Made by a program: the position numbers and the translations under genes. Shown piece by piece: positions 10,093 to 19,128 of a stretch of DNA of 64,000 nt. The notes beneath the pieces were generated by a model. That model was not told where the DNA came from, searched no databases, and saw nothing but the letters and a program-made list of their open reading frames with translations. Within the stretch, counting starts at the first letter, position 1, and every line of letters begins with the position of its first letter. This DNA comes from Propionivibrio soli (lineage in GTDB: Bacteria > Pseudomonadota > Gammaproteobacteria > Burkholderiales > Rhodocyclaceae): assembly GCF_025770765.1 (NCBI RefSeq), contig NZ_JANZKY010000008.1, positions 178,013 through 242,012 on the forward strand. The letters are read 5' to 3'.

Positions 10093-11301
10093 ATGGTCCA
10101 ACGGTTTGCCTTCCTGCTCGCCTTTCTCTGCACGTCAACAAGCTTCGCGCAGGAAACAACGATCATGCTGCCGAGCTATCGCCAGGACAGCGCGCTCACC
10201 GCTTACTGGTTCCCGACGTCGGCTCCCGCCTCTGACAGGGCCCCGGCCATCATCGCCTTGCATGGCTGTTCCGGCGCCCTCGATAGCAAGGGAAAGCTCA
10301 CTGCAAAGTGGAAAGAGCTTGCGGTCTGGTTCAATCGCGAGGGCATGCATCTCCTCGTTCTCGACAGCTTTACCCCGCGGGGCATCAAATCGATCTGCGA
10401 GATTCCGAACCGAGAGCGAACCCTCGGCGAGCAGGAGCGAAGGGAGGATGTCTTCGCCGCGATTCGCTGGCTCGCCGCACGCCGCGACGTCGACAGCGAC
10501 CGTATCGTAATTGCCGGTTGGTCGCATGGCGCGCAAACAGTCCTCAAGACGCTCGACCGGAGCGATCCCTTCGTCGCCAGGCAGCCGACGCAACCTCGCG
10601 CGGCCGTTGCTTATTACCCCGGGTGTTCAGCGACGAATCGAACGCCCGACTACGCCCTCTCTGCGCCACTGCTCATCATGGCCGGGGAACTCGACGACTG
10701 GACTCCGGCCAAGGCCTGCGTCGAACTTGCAGAGCGTCTGCGTGCCCCGGGCATCAATAATCAAACCCACGCCGGGATAGAACTCATCGTCTACCCGGGC
10801 AGTTATCACGGCTTCGATGGTACGGCACCTGTCACCTTACGGCGCAACGTCGGGAATACGCGATCCGGCACAGCGACCGTTGGGGGCAATCCGGAGGCGC
10901 GCATCAACTCTCGCGAGCGCCTGTTCGACTACCTTGCCGAAAAGTTGGATCGCCCCCTTCGCCTTTCTCACGCGCAGCGCTTCTTCACCCATACCCAGGA
11001 AATTCCCCCAGCGAGCGGCTTCGCTCGTTACGACGACGCGAACGCTGTCCCTCTTGGCGATAAAGGAAGACAACGCTACGCGCATTTTCTGACGCTTCCC
11101 AAACCGAAGGCGTTTGTCATCACGGAAAAGGGTGGGTGGTTCATGAGCGCAGACAACGTCAACGCGATTTCCACCGCATTCAGCTATTGCCCGCAAGAAA
11201 TGACTTGTTGGCTGTACGCGGTGGACGACCGCGTTGTCTGGGAAAAAGAACGCCCGCGTCGGTTGTCGGTCGCGACCGACGGGGAAACCAGCCACGAGTA
11301 A
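10093..11301 (+). CDS. Exported dienelactone-hydrolase-family alpha/beta hydrolase
   Basis: A 402-aa secreted alpha/beta hydrolase. A signal peptide (VQRFAFLLAFLCTSTSFAQ) precedes a DLH-like fold: oxyanion region IIALHGCSGAL (55-63), nucleophile elbow GWSHGAQ with Ser144, an acid in the MAGELDDWTPAKAC segment, and His in YPGSYHGFDG. After about residue 290 comes a C-terminal domain (residues 300-400) with two Cys (CPQEMTC) that I do not recognise. The true substrate is unknown; similar proteins are simply called dienelactone hydrolase family. The start was chosen for the leader; the frame continues upstream without one. It is convergent with the deacetylase gene. Confidence 0.85.
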   Translation: MVQRFAFLLAFLCTSTSFAQETTIMLPSYRQDSALTAYWFPTSAPASDRAPAIIALHGCSGALDSKGKLTAKWKELAVWFNREGMHLLVLDSFTPRGIKSICEIPNRERTLGEQERREDVFAAIRWLAARRDVDSDRIVIAGWSHGAQTVLKTLDRSDPFVARQPTQPRAAVAYYPGCSATNRTPDYALSAPLLIMAGELDDWTPAKACVELAERLRAPGINNQTHAGIELIVYPGSYHGFDGTAPVTLRRNVGNTRSGTATVGGNPEARINSRERLFDYLAEKLDRPLRLSHAQRFFTHTQEIPPASGFARYDDANAVPLGDKGRQRYAHFLTLPKPKAFVITEKGGWFMSADNVNAISTAFSYCPQEMTCWLYAVDDRVVWEKERPRRLSVATDGETSHE

Positions 11302-11431
11302 GCGAAAGCCGGTGTTCTCATCACCTTCGCAAGCATTTCGTTTTTTGCGGCACCGTCCCCACAGCGCGAACTGTCGTTTTCGAACGTAATCCGCCCGCGC
11401 TGGGTGTGCCGAGAAGAACGAGGGAGCCGCT

Positions 11432-12409
11432 CTACCGCCCGCGTCTCGCGAAATGCCCCAAGCGCCGAGCAAGCTGTTCAACGTGCCGCCTGCTCGTCGC
11501 CCAGCGGGAAAGGGAAAGCGGTTCGGTCGAATGCGCGGGATGTGGAAGAACGACAGGCGACGCCGCAAAGCCGTCGGTCGGGAACTCATCGGCGTGTTGC
11601 CCTAGCCACCCACACACCTTCTCGAAACGTCGGCGAACGATCCGGTCCTCACGCTGCAAGTCCGGGGTGAGGAGTTCAAAGTTGTGAGAGACGATCGTCG
11701 CGTCCGAACGCCCCGCGTCGCGTGTTGCCCGCAACGCCTGCACGATTTCGGCAGAAGAACAGGCGGTAACCTGAAGTGGGCGCTTCTTCCCGAACCCATC
11801 CCGGAAAACCGTGACCGGGTATTCCGTTATTCCGCCGACCGAACAACGGTCAAGGTTCCACGTGTGCGCGTCGCCGGGATAAGGAAAATCGAAACAAGGG
11901 TTCACGCTGCTATCGACAACAATGCCGTTGTCGCTGAGCGCGCTTAGCGTGTGCGAGTTGATCGAATAGTTGCCGCTCCTGAAAGCCGTTGGCCGTGGTG
12001 CTCCCGCTGCGACGAGCCGGTCGACACACGCGCTTAAGACAGCCCGTTGCTCCGATGGCTCGAGCGAATGCAGATTCCGCGTTTTGCTTCTTTTCGCTAT
12101 CAGCGGCACGGCGAGTTCATCCAGCCACTCGGGATGGAGGTGCAGTTGTACCTCTTGGCCGGCGTCCAGGACGAGGCCGACAATTTCCTGTAAAGGCTCG
12201 ATACCGAAGCAAAAGGAAAAGAGCGGCTCGACGAAAAACACGGCTTTCAGGCCGTGGTCGCGGAGAATTCTCAGATTGAGAGGCAGTGCCGCGCTCTCCC
12301 CGGGAGGAGGCCCGTACACGTACTTGCGAAACGCAAGAGGAAAGTCTTCCTTCAGGCGCCGCCACCCTTGGCACCATACTTCGACGTCGAACGTAAGATG
12401 CACCCGCAT
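11432..12409 (-). CDS. Polysaccharide-deacetylase-like protein (NodB fold)
   Basis: A 325-aa protein with NodB-homology features: it opens MRVHLTFDVEVW, where the Asp of TFDVE fits motif 1. VEPLFSFCFG follows, then QEVQLHLHPEWLDEL in place of the usual His-box, AFRSGNYSINSHTLSAL (motif 3-like) and a late THE/SHN block IVSHNFELL. No signal peptide is seen, so it may be cytosolic and act on a lipid-linked or nucleotide sugar precursor. Proteins of this type occur in exopolysaccharide clusters, but no such genes are nearby. The catalytic assignment is tentative. Confidence 0.8.
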   Translation of the reverse strand: MRVHLTFDVEVWCQGWRRLKEDFPLAFRKYVYGPPPGESAALPLNLRILRDHGLKAVFFVEPLFSFCFGIEPLQEIVGLVLDAGQEVQLHLHPEWLDELAVPLIAKRSKTRNLHSLEPSEQRAVLSACVDRLVAAGAPRPTAFRSGNYSINSHTLSALSDNGIVVDSSVNPCFDFPYPGDAHTWNLDRCSVGGITEYPVTVFRDGFGKKRPLQVTACSSAEIVQALRATRDAGRSDATIVSHNFELLTPDLQREDRIVRRRFEKVCGWLGQHADEFPTDGFAASPVVLPHPAHSTEPLSLSRWATSRRHVEQLARRLGHFARRGR

Positions 12410-12743
12410 ATAGTTGTCTTGTCACTAGTTAATGAGGGCAGCCCCCTACCCTTTGCAAACTTTAACAGTCGTCTAGCCGGCCGCATGCCGGCAAGTTCCT
12501 TGACATTTTCATCATCCCGAGATTGGAAATCGGCCGACAAATACGGCCTCAGAGCAGTCGTTCGGTTGAGCTTTTCAGGGTGTCATTCCCAAGGTCCGAT
12601 GGCCTCGGTAGTTTGGGAAGTGAATTCAAGCGAGCTCCGTTGAAGAACGCCGAAAAGCTCGACGTTTGCAGAGGCTTGCTACACCGCCTGAATTGCCCGA
12701 CCATACCGTTCTGGTTATGCCTCGCGGTTAAGCCGCTCTTGCC
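12410..12743. other. Divergent intergenic region
   Basis: A 334-bp gap between the deacetylase gene (minus) and the efflux operon (plus). It should hold both promoters. TTGACA at about 12500 is a perfect -35 hexamer, but no good -10 lies 16-18 bp downstream. No ORF or RNA can be supported. Confidence 0.35.
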
Positions 12744-13907
12744 ATGTCGCCCTGGATCCGCCGCCTGTCCGTTGCCTTTGTCGTCATTGCTCTGCTCGGT
12801 GCCGCCGTGTGGTGGCTGGGAAGACCGAAGCCGGTCGCCGTTGTGGCGAAGGAAATCAATCGCGGCACGGTGGAATCGAGCATCGCCAACACGCGCGCCG
12901 GCACCGTCGAGGCCTGCCAGCGCACGAAACTGTCCACGATCATGGGCGGCCGCATCGAAGTGTTGGCCGTCAAAGAGGGAGACCGCGTCAAGAAAGGCCA
13001 ACTGCTGATGAAACTATGGAACGACGATCAGCAGGCGCAAAGTACGTTGGCCATGGCGCAGGTAGCAACGGCCCGTCAGCGGGTCAACGAAGCCTGTGCG
13101 CAGGCGGTGAACGCCGAGCGCGAAGCGGAGCGCCAGAAAGCCTTGCGTGACCGCGGCTTCGTCTCCAGTTCCCGCGAAGAATCGGCACGCACGGAGGCAC
13201 AGGCGAAGCGCGCGGCATGCGCCGCCGCGAAAGCCGACGTCGCGCAATTCCAGGCCAAGGTTGACGCGACGCGCGTCGAACAAGGCCGGACGGTCCTCTA
13301 CGCGCCATTCGACGGCACCATCGCGGAGATTGTCGGAGAAGTCGGCGAATATTCGACGCCTTCGCCACCGGGAGTACAGACGCCGCCGGCCATCGATCTC
13401 ATCGACGACTCCTGCCTCTACGTGAAGGCTCCGATGGACGAGGTCGACGCGCCGAAGATCCTGGTCGGCCAGCCCGTGCGCATCAGTCTCGATGCCCTGC
13501 CGAAGAAGAGCTTCCCCGGCAAAGTAAAGCGGATCGCGCCTTATGTGTCAGCCGTCGAAAAGCAGGCGCGCACAGTGGATATCGAAGCGACGTTCGACGA
13601 TCCGTCGGCCCCCGGAAAACTCCTCGTCGGCTACAGCTCGGACGTCGAAGTGATCCTGGCCGCGCGTGCAAATGTCATCCGCGTGCCGACGTCGGCGCTG
13701 CTCGAAGGCGGCCGCGTGCTCGTCGCGGGAAACGGCGGACGGCTTGAGGAACGGCAGGTCAAGACGGGGCTCGCCAATTGGGAATACACCGAAGTGCTCG
13801 ACGGACTGGCCGTCGGGGACCGCGTGGTCACCTCGCTCGAACGCGCTGGCGTCAAGGCGGGAGCGCCATACGCCATCGAGGCACCGGCAACCGCCGGGAC
13901 CAAATAA
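12744..13907 (+). CDS. MacA-type periplasmic adaptor of an ABC efflux system (RND/HlyD family)
   Basis: A 387-aa membrane-fusion protein anchored by one N-terminal helix (residues 8-26). Its order is typical: first barrel-sandwich half (GGRIEVLAVKEGDRVKKGQLLMKLWN), a long alpha-helical hairpin (about 90-175, rich in Ala/Glu/Arg), second half (LYAPFDGTIAEIVGEVGEY), beta-barrel and a membrane-proximal domain. It links the inner-membrane permeases to an outer-membrane channel that is not encoded nearby. It is 31 bp upstream of the ATPase gene and opens a four-gene operon. The substrate is unknown. Confidence 0.9.
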   Translation: MSPWIRRLSVAFVVIALLGAAVWWLGRPKPVAVVAKEINRGTVESSIANTRAGTVEACQRTKLSTIMGGRIEVLAVKEGDRVKKGQLLMKLWNDDQQAQSTLAMAQVATARQRVNEACAQAVNAEREAERQKALRDRGFVSSSREESARTEAQAKRAACAAAKADVAQFQAKVDATRVEQGRTVLYAPFDGTIAEIVGEVGEYSTPSPPGVQTPPAIDLIDDSCLYVKAPMDEVDAPKILVGQPVRISLDALPKKSFPGKVKRIAPYVSAVEKQARTVDIEATFDDPSAPGKLLVGYSSDVEVILAARANVIRVPTSALLEGGRVLVAGNGGRLEERQVKTGLANWEYTEVLDGLAVGDRVVTSLERAGVKAGAPYAIEAPATAGTK

Positions 13908-13938
13908 CAACTGGGTCGGCGTTCGTTTTCGTTTTCGC

Positions 13939-14628
13939 ATGGATGCGCTGATCAAACTCTCCGGCATCGAGCGGATCTTCCACTTGGGAGACAGCGAGGT
14001 GCACGCCCTGCGCCACCTCGACCTGCGCATCCACCCGGGAGAGTATGTCGCAGTCATGGGCCCGTCGGGGTCGGGGAAGTCCACGCTGCTCAATCTCCTT
14101 GGTCTGCTTGACCGTCCAAACGCAGGCAGTTATCACCTCGAGGGACGCGACGTGACGACGCTGACGCCGGAGGAACAGGCTCGGGTGCGCAGCCGGCGTA
14201 TCGGTTTCGTCTTCCAGAGCTTCCATCTCGTTCCCCGGCTGACGGCCGCCGAGAATATCGCGCTGCCGATGACGCTCGCTGGCATTGCGCCCGCCGAACG
14301 CCAACGCCGTGTCGAGCGGGCGCTCAACGACTACGGCCTCGCCAACCGTGCTTCGCACCGGCCGAACGAGCTATCGGGCGGGCAGCGCCAGCGCGTCGCC
14401 ATCGCGCGGGCGACAGTCATGCAACCGGCGATGATCCTGGCCGACGAGCCGACCGGAAACCTCGATCGCGCGACCGGCGAGGAAGTGATGCATCTCCTGG
14501 AAACGCTCAACCAGAGCGGCGTCACGTTGATCGTCGTCACCCACGACGCGGTCCTCGGCAGCCGCGCCCGGCGCCAACTGCTGATGGAAGACGGCGAGTT
14601 GCGGCACGATTCGGCGAGTGCGGCCTGA
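13939..14628 (+). CDS. MacB/LolD-type ABC efflux ATPase
   Basis: A 229-aa stand-alone nucleotide-binding domain. Motifs are complete: Walker A GPSGSGKST, Q-loop FVFQSFHLVPRLTAAENIALP, signature LSGGQRQRVAIARA, Walker B MILADEPTGNLD with the catalytic Glu, and H-loop VVTHD. The sequence groups with MacB and LolD ATPases. The ATG at 13939 has no strong ribosome-binding site, and translation may be coupled to the adaptor 31 bp upstream. It would energise the two permeases that follow. In classical MacB the ATPase and permease are fused; here they are separate. Confidence 0.93.
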   Translation: MDALIKLSGIERIFHLGDSEVHALRHLDLRIHPGEYVAVMGPSGSGKSTLLNLLGLLDRPNAGSYHLEGRDVTTLTPEEQARVRSRRIGFVFQSFHLVPRLTAAENIALPMTLAGIAPAERQRRVERALNDYGLANRASHRPNELSGGQRQRVAIARATVMQPAMILADEPTGNLDRATGEEVMHLLETLNQSGVTLIVVTHDAVLGSRARRQLLMEDGELRHDSASAA

Positions 14629-14668
14629 TGCGCGCGGCAGTTCGTCATTAGTACAGGACGGCCGTACG

Positions 14669-15877
14669 ATGCGAGCCCCCGACCTGTTCCGTTTCGCCCG
14701 TGATGCCGCCACCGGCAATCCGCTGCGCAGTTCGCTGCTCGTCCTGGCGATGTCGATCGGTGTCGGCGCCGTCGTCGTTCTGACCGCTCTCGGCGACGGA
14801 GCACGCCGTTACGTCGTCAACGAATTCTCGTCGATCGGCACCAACCTCGTCATCGTGCTTCCCGGACGTTCGCAGACAGGTGGTTTCAATCCCGGCAATT
14901 CCATTACCAACACCCCGCGCGACCTGACCGTCGACGATGCGCAGGCGATGTTGCGCGCCAGCGCCGTGCGCCGCGTCGCGCCGATGACCGTCGGCACCTC
15001 CGAGATCAGTTTCGGTGGCAAGCTGCGCGAAGTGTTCGTCGTCGGAGCGACAGCCGAATTCATCGACGTGCGCCGGCTGAGCCTCGCTCAAGGTCGGTTC
15101 CTTCCCACGGGCGATTGGCGGCGCGGCGCGTCGGAGGCGGTGATCGGCGCCAAGATCCGCGATGAACTGTTCGGATCGGAGCCGGCACTCGGCCAATTGG
15201 TGCGTGTCGGCGATCGACGCTTCCGAATCGTCGGCGTCATGGCGGCGACCGGCCAGGGACTCGGACAGAATACCGACGAGCTGGTCATCGTTCCTGTGGC
15301 CTTGGCACAAGCGATGTTCAACAGCAACACGCTGTTCCGCATCCTCGTCGAGGCCAACAGCCGCGAAGCAATCGAACGCGCCAAGACGCAAGTGGCTGAG
15401 ATCGTCAAGCAACGGCACGAAGGCGAGGAGGACGTAACCGTCATCACGCAGGATGCCGTGCTCGCCACCTTCGATCGGCTGCTCGGCGCACTAACGCTGG
15501 CCGTCGCCGGCATCGCGGCAATCAGTCTTGCCGTCGCCGGCATTCTGGTCATGAACGTGATGCTAGTCTCGGTGACGCAACGTACCGCCGAGATCGGCCT
15601 GCTGAAGGCGCTCGGGGCAACAGGAGCGACGATCCGCCGCGCCTTCCTTGCCGAAGCCGCGATGCTTTCGCTCGCTGGCGCCGTCCTTGGCTATCTCATC
15701 GGGCAGACGGCGGCCTTCCTGTTGCGCCAGATGTATCCCGCGTTTCCCGCCTATGCCCCCGATTGGGCCGTTCTCGCGGGACTCGGTACGGCACTCGTGA
15801 CGGGCATCCTCTTCGGGGTCTTGCCCGCCCGGCGTGCCGCTCGGCTCGACCCCGTCGAATCGCTCGCCAAACGATAG
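14669..15877 (+). CDS. MacB-type ABC efflux permease, first copy
   Basis: A 402-aa permease with the MacB/FtsX topology: one N-terminal helix (about 22-45), a large periplasmic MacB_PCD domain (about 50-265) and three C-terminal helices (about 270-300, 320-350 and 365-390). It ends with the family motif GVLPARRAARLDPVESL. I chose the ATG at 14669 with AGGA upstream; an in-frame start at 14618 overlapping the ATPase gene is possible. It probably pairs with the next gene product as a heterodimer. Confidence 0.92.
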   Translation: MRAPDLFRFARDAATGNPLRSSLLVLAMSIGVGAVVVLTALGDGARRYVVNEFSSIGTNLVIVLPGRSQTGGFNPGNSITNTPRDLTVDDAQAMLRASAVRRVAPMTVGTSEISFGGKLREVFVVGATAEFIDVRRLSLAQGRFLPTGDWRRGASEAVIGAKIRDELFGSEPALGQLVRVGDRRFRIVGVMAATGQGLGQNTDELVIVPVALAQAMFNSNTLFRILVEANSREAIERAKTQVAEIVKQRHEGEEDVTVITQDAVLATFDRLLGALTLAVAGIAAISLAVAGILVMNVMLVSVTQRTAEIGLLKALGATGATIRRAFLAEAAMLSLAGAVLGYLIGQTAAFLLRQMYPAFPAYAPDWAVLAGLGTALVTGILFGVLPARRAARLDPVESLAKR

Positions 15878-15883
15878 GCGACG

Positions 15884-17089
15884 ATGATCAGGCCCGCCGA
15901 TACCCTCCACCTCGCCTGGCGTGCATTGACGGCGCATCGACTGCGCAGCTTTCTGACGCTGCTCGGCATCGCGGTCGGTATTGCCGCGGTGATCTTGCTC
16001 ACGTCGATCGGCGAAGGCGTGCATCGCTTCGTCCTCGCGGAATTCACTCAATTCGGCACCAACCTCGTCAGCGTCGAGCCGGGCAAGGTGAAAACCTCCG
16101 GGCCCGCACCGACGGGCATCCCGAGTTCGGTCCGACCGCTGACCCTCGACGATGCGCGTGCGCTCGAACGCCTGCCGAACGTCACGGGCGTATCGCCGCT
16201 CGTCTGGGGCAATACCGAGGTCAAGGCCAACGGCCGCCTGCGCCGCACGACGATCAACGGCGTCGGCGCGGCAATGACCAAGGTCTACAGCATCAAAGTG
16301 CGCAGCGGGCAATTCCTGCCACCCGAGGAATCGGAGAATGCGCGTGCCTTCGTCGTTCTCGGATCGAAACTGAAGACCGAACTCTTCGGGGCGGACAATG
16401 CCTTGGGCGCCCGTCTCTCGATCGGCAATCTGCAATTCCGCGTGATCGGCGTGCTCGAATCGAAGGGCCAGTTTCTCGGCATCGACCTCGACGATGCCGC
16501 GTATATCCCGACAGCGCGCGCGCTTGAGCTCTACAACCGTGCCGGCATGATGAAAATCGACCTCACGTACACGGAAGGCGTACCTTCGACCCATGTTCGG
16601 GAAGCCGTCATCGCCACGTTGAAGGCGCGCCACGGACGGGAGGATTTCACCGTCACGACACAGGAGGACATGCTGCGCACCCTGTCCAACATCCTCGACA
16701 TCCTGACCATGGCCGTGGGCGCGCTGGGCAGTATTTCATTGCTTGTCGGCGGCGTCGGCATCGTCACCATCATGACCATTTCGGTCACAGAAAGGACAAG
16801 CGAGATCGGCTTGCTCGTCGCCCTCGGTGCGCCGCGGCACACCATCCTCTGGCTATTTCTGGGTGAAGCGGTGGCCCTTTCCTCCCTCGGCGGCGTGATC
16901 GGCCTGACACTTGGCGTCGGGCTGGCCCAGGCTATCCACCTCACGCTGCCCGCCCTTCCGGTTCACACCCCTTTGGTTTTCGTGATGGCCGCCGAAGCGG
17001 TCGCCATCGGCATCGGATTACTCGCGGGAGTCCTCCCCGCACGTCGGGCGGCGAGACTCGACCCCGTGGAAGCCTTGCGGGCCGAGTAA
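15884..17089 (+). CDS. MacB-type ABC efflux permease, second copy
   Basis: A 401-aa paralogue of the preceding permease with the same layout: an N-terminal helix in FLTLLGIAVGIAAVILLTSIGEGV, a periplasmic domain (about 55-265), three C-terminal helices and the terminal GVLPARRAARLDPVEAL. It begins 6 bp after its neighbour, so the two subunits should be made together. The pair is diverged enough to suggest an obligate heterodimer rather than a fresh duplication. This is the last gene of the efflux operon. Confidence 0.92.
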   Translation: MIRPADTLHLAWRALTAHRLRSFLTLLGIAVGIAAVILLTSIGEGVHRFVLAEFTQFGTNLVSVEPGKVKTSGPAPTGIPSSVRPLTLDDARALERLPNVTGVSPLVWGNTEVKANGRLRRTTINGVGAAMTKVYSIKVRSGQFLPPEESENARAFVVLGSKLKTELFGADNALGARLSIGNLQFRVIGVLESKGQFLGIDLDDAAYIPTARALELYNRAGMMKIDLTYTEGVPSTHVREAVIATLKARHGREDFTVTTQEDMLRTLSNILDILTMAVGALGSISLLVGGVGIVTIMTISVTERTSEIGLLVALGAPRHTILWLFLGEAVALSSLGGVIGLTLGVGLAQAIHLTLPALPVHTPLVFVMAAEAVAIGIGLLAGVLPARRAARLDPVEALRAE

Positions 17090-17387
17090 AACCGCTTGTC
17101 CGCCAACCACCTGCGGCCGGCGGGCAGATTTACCCCCGGATGCCCTAACCGACGGTAAACCGCCTAACGCCACGGCGGCGCACGCCCGGGTGTATCATTT
17201 TTCGTGCTGACCCGCATAACTAAACCATATCAGCACAGAAGAATGGCGCCCTCGTCTCCGGATGTTCCCGACGCGGCCTCCCGGCCGATGTCCTGCATTT
17301 CCCAACGTTTTGCTGTCCCCCGTTCGACCCGGCTTCGACATCCGAGCCTCTTCTGCTCCTCTGTTCACCTCGAAAGGAATCAGGATC
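17090..17387. other. Intergenic region upstream of the chemoreceptor gene
   Basis: This 298-bp gap contains a 7-bp inverted repeat GTGCTGA/TCAGCAC (17204-17210 and 17230-17236, 19-nt centre). I found no sigma-28 consensus (TAAA-N15-GCCGATAA), which might have been expected before a chemotaxis gene, and no clear terminator for the efflux operon. Confidence 0.35.
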
Positions 17388-19013
17388 ATGAAGCTCCAAG
17401 CCCGAACCATCTCGACGAAGCTATTGTTGTGGTCATGCCTGTGCTCGCTGCTGGTGATCTCTGCCATCGTGCTGTTCGTCCGCACGGCGATGATTCCCCA
17501 GATGACGGACAAGGCACTGGAAACGCAAACCAACGCGCTGGCTCATTCGCTCAAAGGCCTTTATGGCAACGCCGCCCAGTGGACCGACGCCGCGCTGGGA
17601 ACGGAAAACCTGCTCGATCCCTTCACGAGCGGCGGCAATACCGTTGCCACGCTATTCGTCAACAAGGACGGCAAGTTCGTCCGCGCAACGACAACGCTGA
17701 AGAAAGAAGACGGTACCCGGGCAGTAGGCACCGCCCTCGACCCTGAGTCGGCCGCGGCCAAGGCGCTTGGTGCTCGCCAGGGCTACTCGGGGCAAATCAC
17801 GCTGTTCGGTCGCAAGCACATGGCCACGTACCTGCCGGTAGAGCTCGGCGGCAATCTCAACGGAGCCGTCTTCGTAGGCATCGACTACGGCTCGGCCGAC
17901 GCGATGCTGAGCATCGCTCACCGCATGGTCTACGTGACCATCGGCGTCGGCATTGTCGGCCTCGCCTTCCTCGCCGCCGGCCTCGCTTACGCGATACGCA
18001 AGATTCTTTCCGAACGCCTGAACACCTTCATCACCATGGCCGAGGATTTGGCGAACGGCCGCGGCGATCTCACCGTCCGCCTCGACGAGTCGAGCGGTGA
18101 CGAACTCGCGCGTGTGGCCCGCGCCTTCAACACCTTCCTGGGCATGCTGCACACCATGTTTGTCGACTTCAAGGACGAGGCGGCGCGCATGGGCAAATCC
18201 GCGCACGAGATCGGTTCGGTGGTACACAAGACCAACGAACAGGTTCAGGCGCAGCACGAGGTCACGAGCACGGTGGCGGCGACGGTCGAGGAAATCTCGG
18301 TCTCAATCAGCGAAGTGTCCGGCCAGGCGGCACGCTCGAAGGAAGCTGCACGCGCCGTGCAGCAGAGGACGGCCGAAGGCGGTGGCGACCTCGCGGCGCT
18401 TTCCGGGTCGCTCGACAAGACGGAAGAATCGTTGCAAGCCGTGAGCGAACTGACGAAGTCGTTCATCCAGGACGTCGGTGAAATCGACAACCTCGTCGCG
18501 CTGGTGTCGGAGATCGCCAATCAGACCAACCTGCTGGCCCTCAACGCGGCCATCGAGGCCGCGCGCGCCGGCGAGAGCGGCCGCGGGTTCGCCGTTGTCG
18601 CGGACGAAGTTCGCAAACTCGCGACTCGCTCCAATGAAACCGCCGAGTCGATTCGCGCAACCACCGTTCACCTCGGCGAACGCTCAAGCAAGGTGGCGTG
18701 TGCACTCGAAGGCAGCGAGGCGTCCTTACAGGACTGCGTTACCTGCATGGACAAGGTGCAGAAGGGTCTCGGCGAAATCGACTCGCTGGTGGCGGAAGTC
18801 GCCGTAGGAGCGGACGATGTATCGACGATGGTCAGCGAACAGTCGGTTGCCTCGCAAAATATCGCCAAGAACATGGAGTCGTTGTCGATCGCGGGCGAAA
18901 GCACGGCGAACCAGATGAATATCGCCGCGTCGATCGCCACCGACCTGGAGAACGTCTCACAGGTCATGCTGAAGGCAATGGCCGGCTTCAAAACGCAGGA
19001 ACGAACTGCCTGA
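17388..19013 (+). CDS. Methyl-accepting chemotaxis protein with Cache sensor domain
   Basis: A 541-aa transmembrane chemoreceptor. A first helix (about 11-33) and a second (about 180-203) bracket a periplasmic domain of about 145 residues that looks like a Cache3/Cache2-type single module ([42 protein letters not shown]). Then come HAMP (about 205-260) and the cytoplasmic signalling hairpin, with the conserved tip [22 protein letters not shown] near residue 380. No CheR-binding pentapeptide ends the protein (it ends KTQERTA). The ATG at 17388 follows AAGGAATCAGG. It lies just upstream of the FIST/kinase pair. The ligand is unknown. Confidence 0.94.
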   Translation: MKLQARTISTKLLLWSCLCSLLVISAIVLFVRTAMIPQMTDKALETQTNALAHSLKGLYGNAAQWTDAALGTENLLDPFTSGGNTVATLFVNKDGKFVRATTTLKKEDGTRAVGTALDPESAAAKALGARQGYSGQITLFGRKHMATYLPVELGGNLNGAVFVGIDYGSADAMLSIAHRMVYVTIGVGIVGLAFLAAGLAYAIRKILSERLNTFITMAEDLANGRGDLTVRLDESSGDELARVARAFNTFLGMLHTMFVDFKDEAARMGKSAHEIGSVVHKTNEQVQAQHEVTSTVAATVEEISVSISEVSGQAARSKEAARAVQQRTAEGGGDLAALSGSLDKTEESLQAVSELTKSFIQDVGEIDNLVALVSEIANQTNLLALNAAIEAARAGESGRGFAVVADEVRKLATRSNETAESIRATTVHLGERSSKVACALEGSEASLQDCVTCMDKVQKGLGEIDSLVAEVAVGADDVSTMVSEQSVASQNIAKNMESLSIAGESTANQMNIAASIATDLENVSQVMLKAMAGFKTQERTA

Positions 19014-19128
19014 CCCGCTGAGTGCGGCTTTCCGACAACGCGCGGAAGAATAGGCCGGCGGCGTTTCAGGGTATCGTTGCGTATCGCGTATCGTGACGGA
19101 TGCGTCGCATCGATTAGGGAGGTCGTCC

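Noticed and set aside
12500..12530. Promoter with a perfect TTGACA before the efflux operon
   Set aside because: At 16-18 bp downstream only TTGGAA-like sequence is found, too poor a -10 to list as a promoter.
17090..17387. Sigma-28 (flagellar) promoter before the chemoreceptor gene
   Set aside because: No TAAA-N15-GCCGATAA match is present; TAAACC occurs near 17221 but no partner lies at the right distance.
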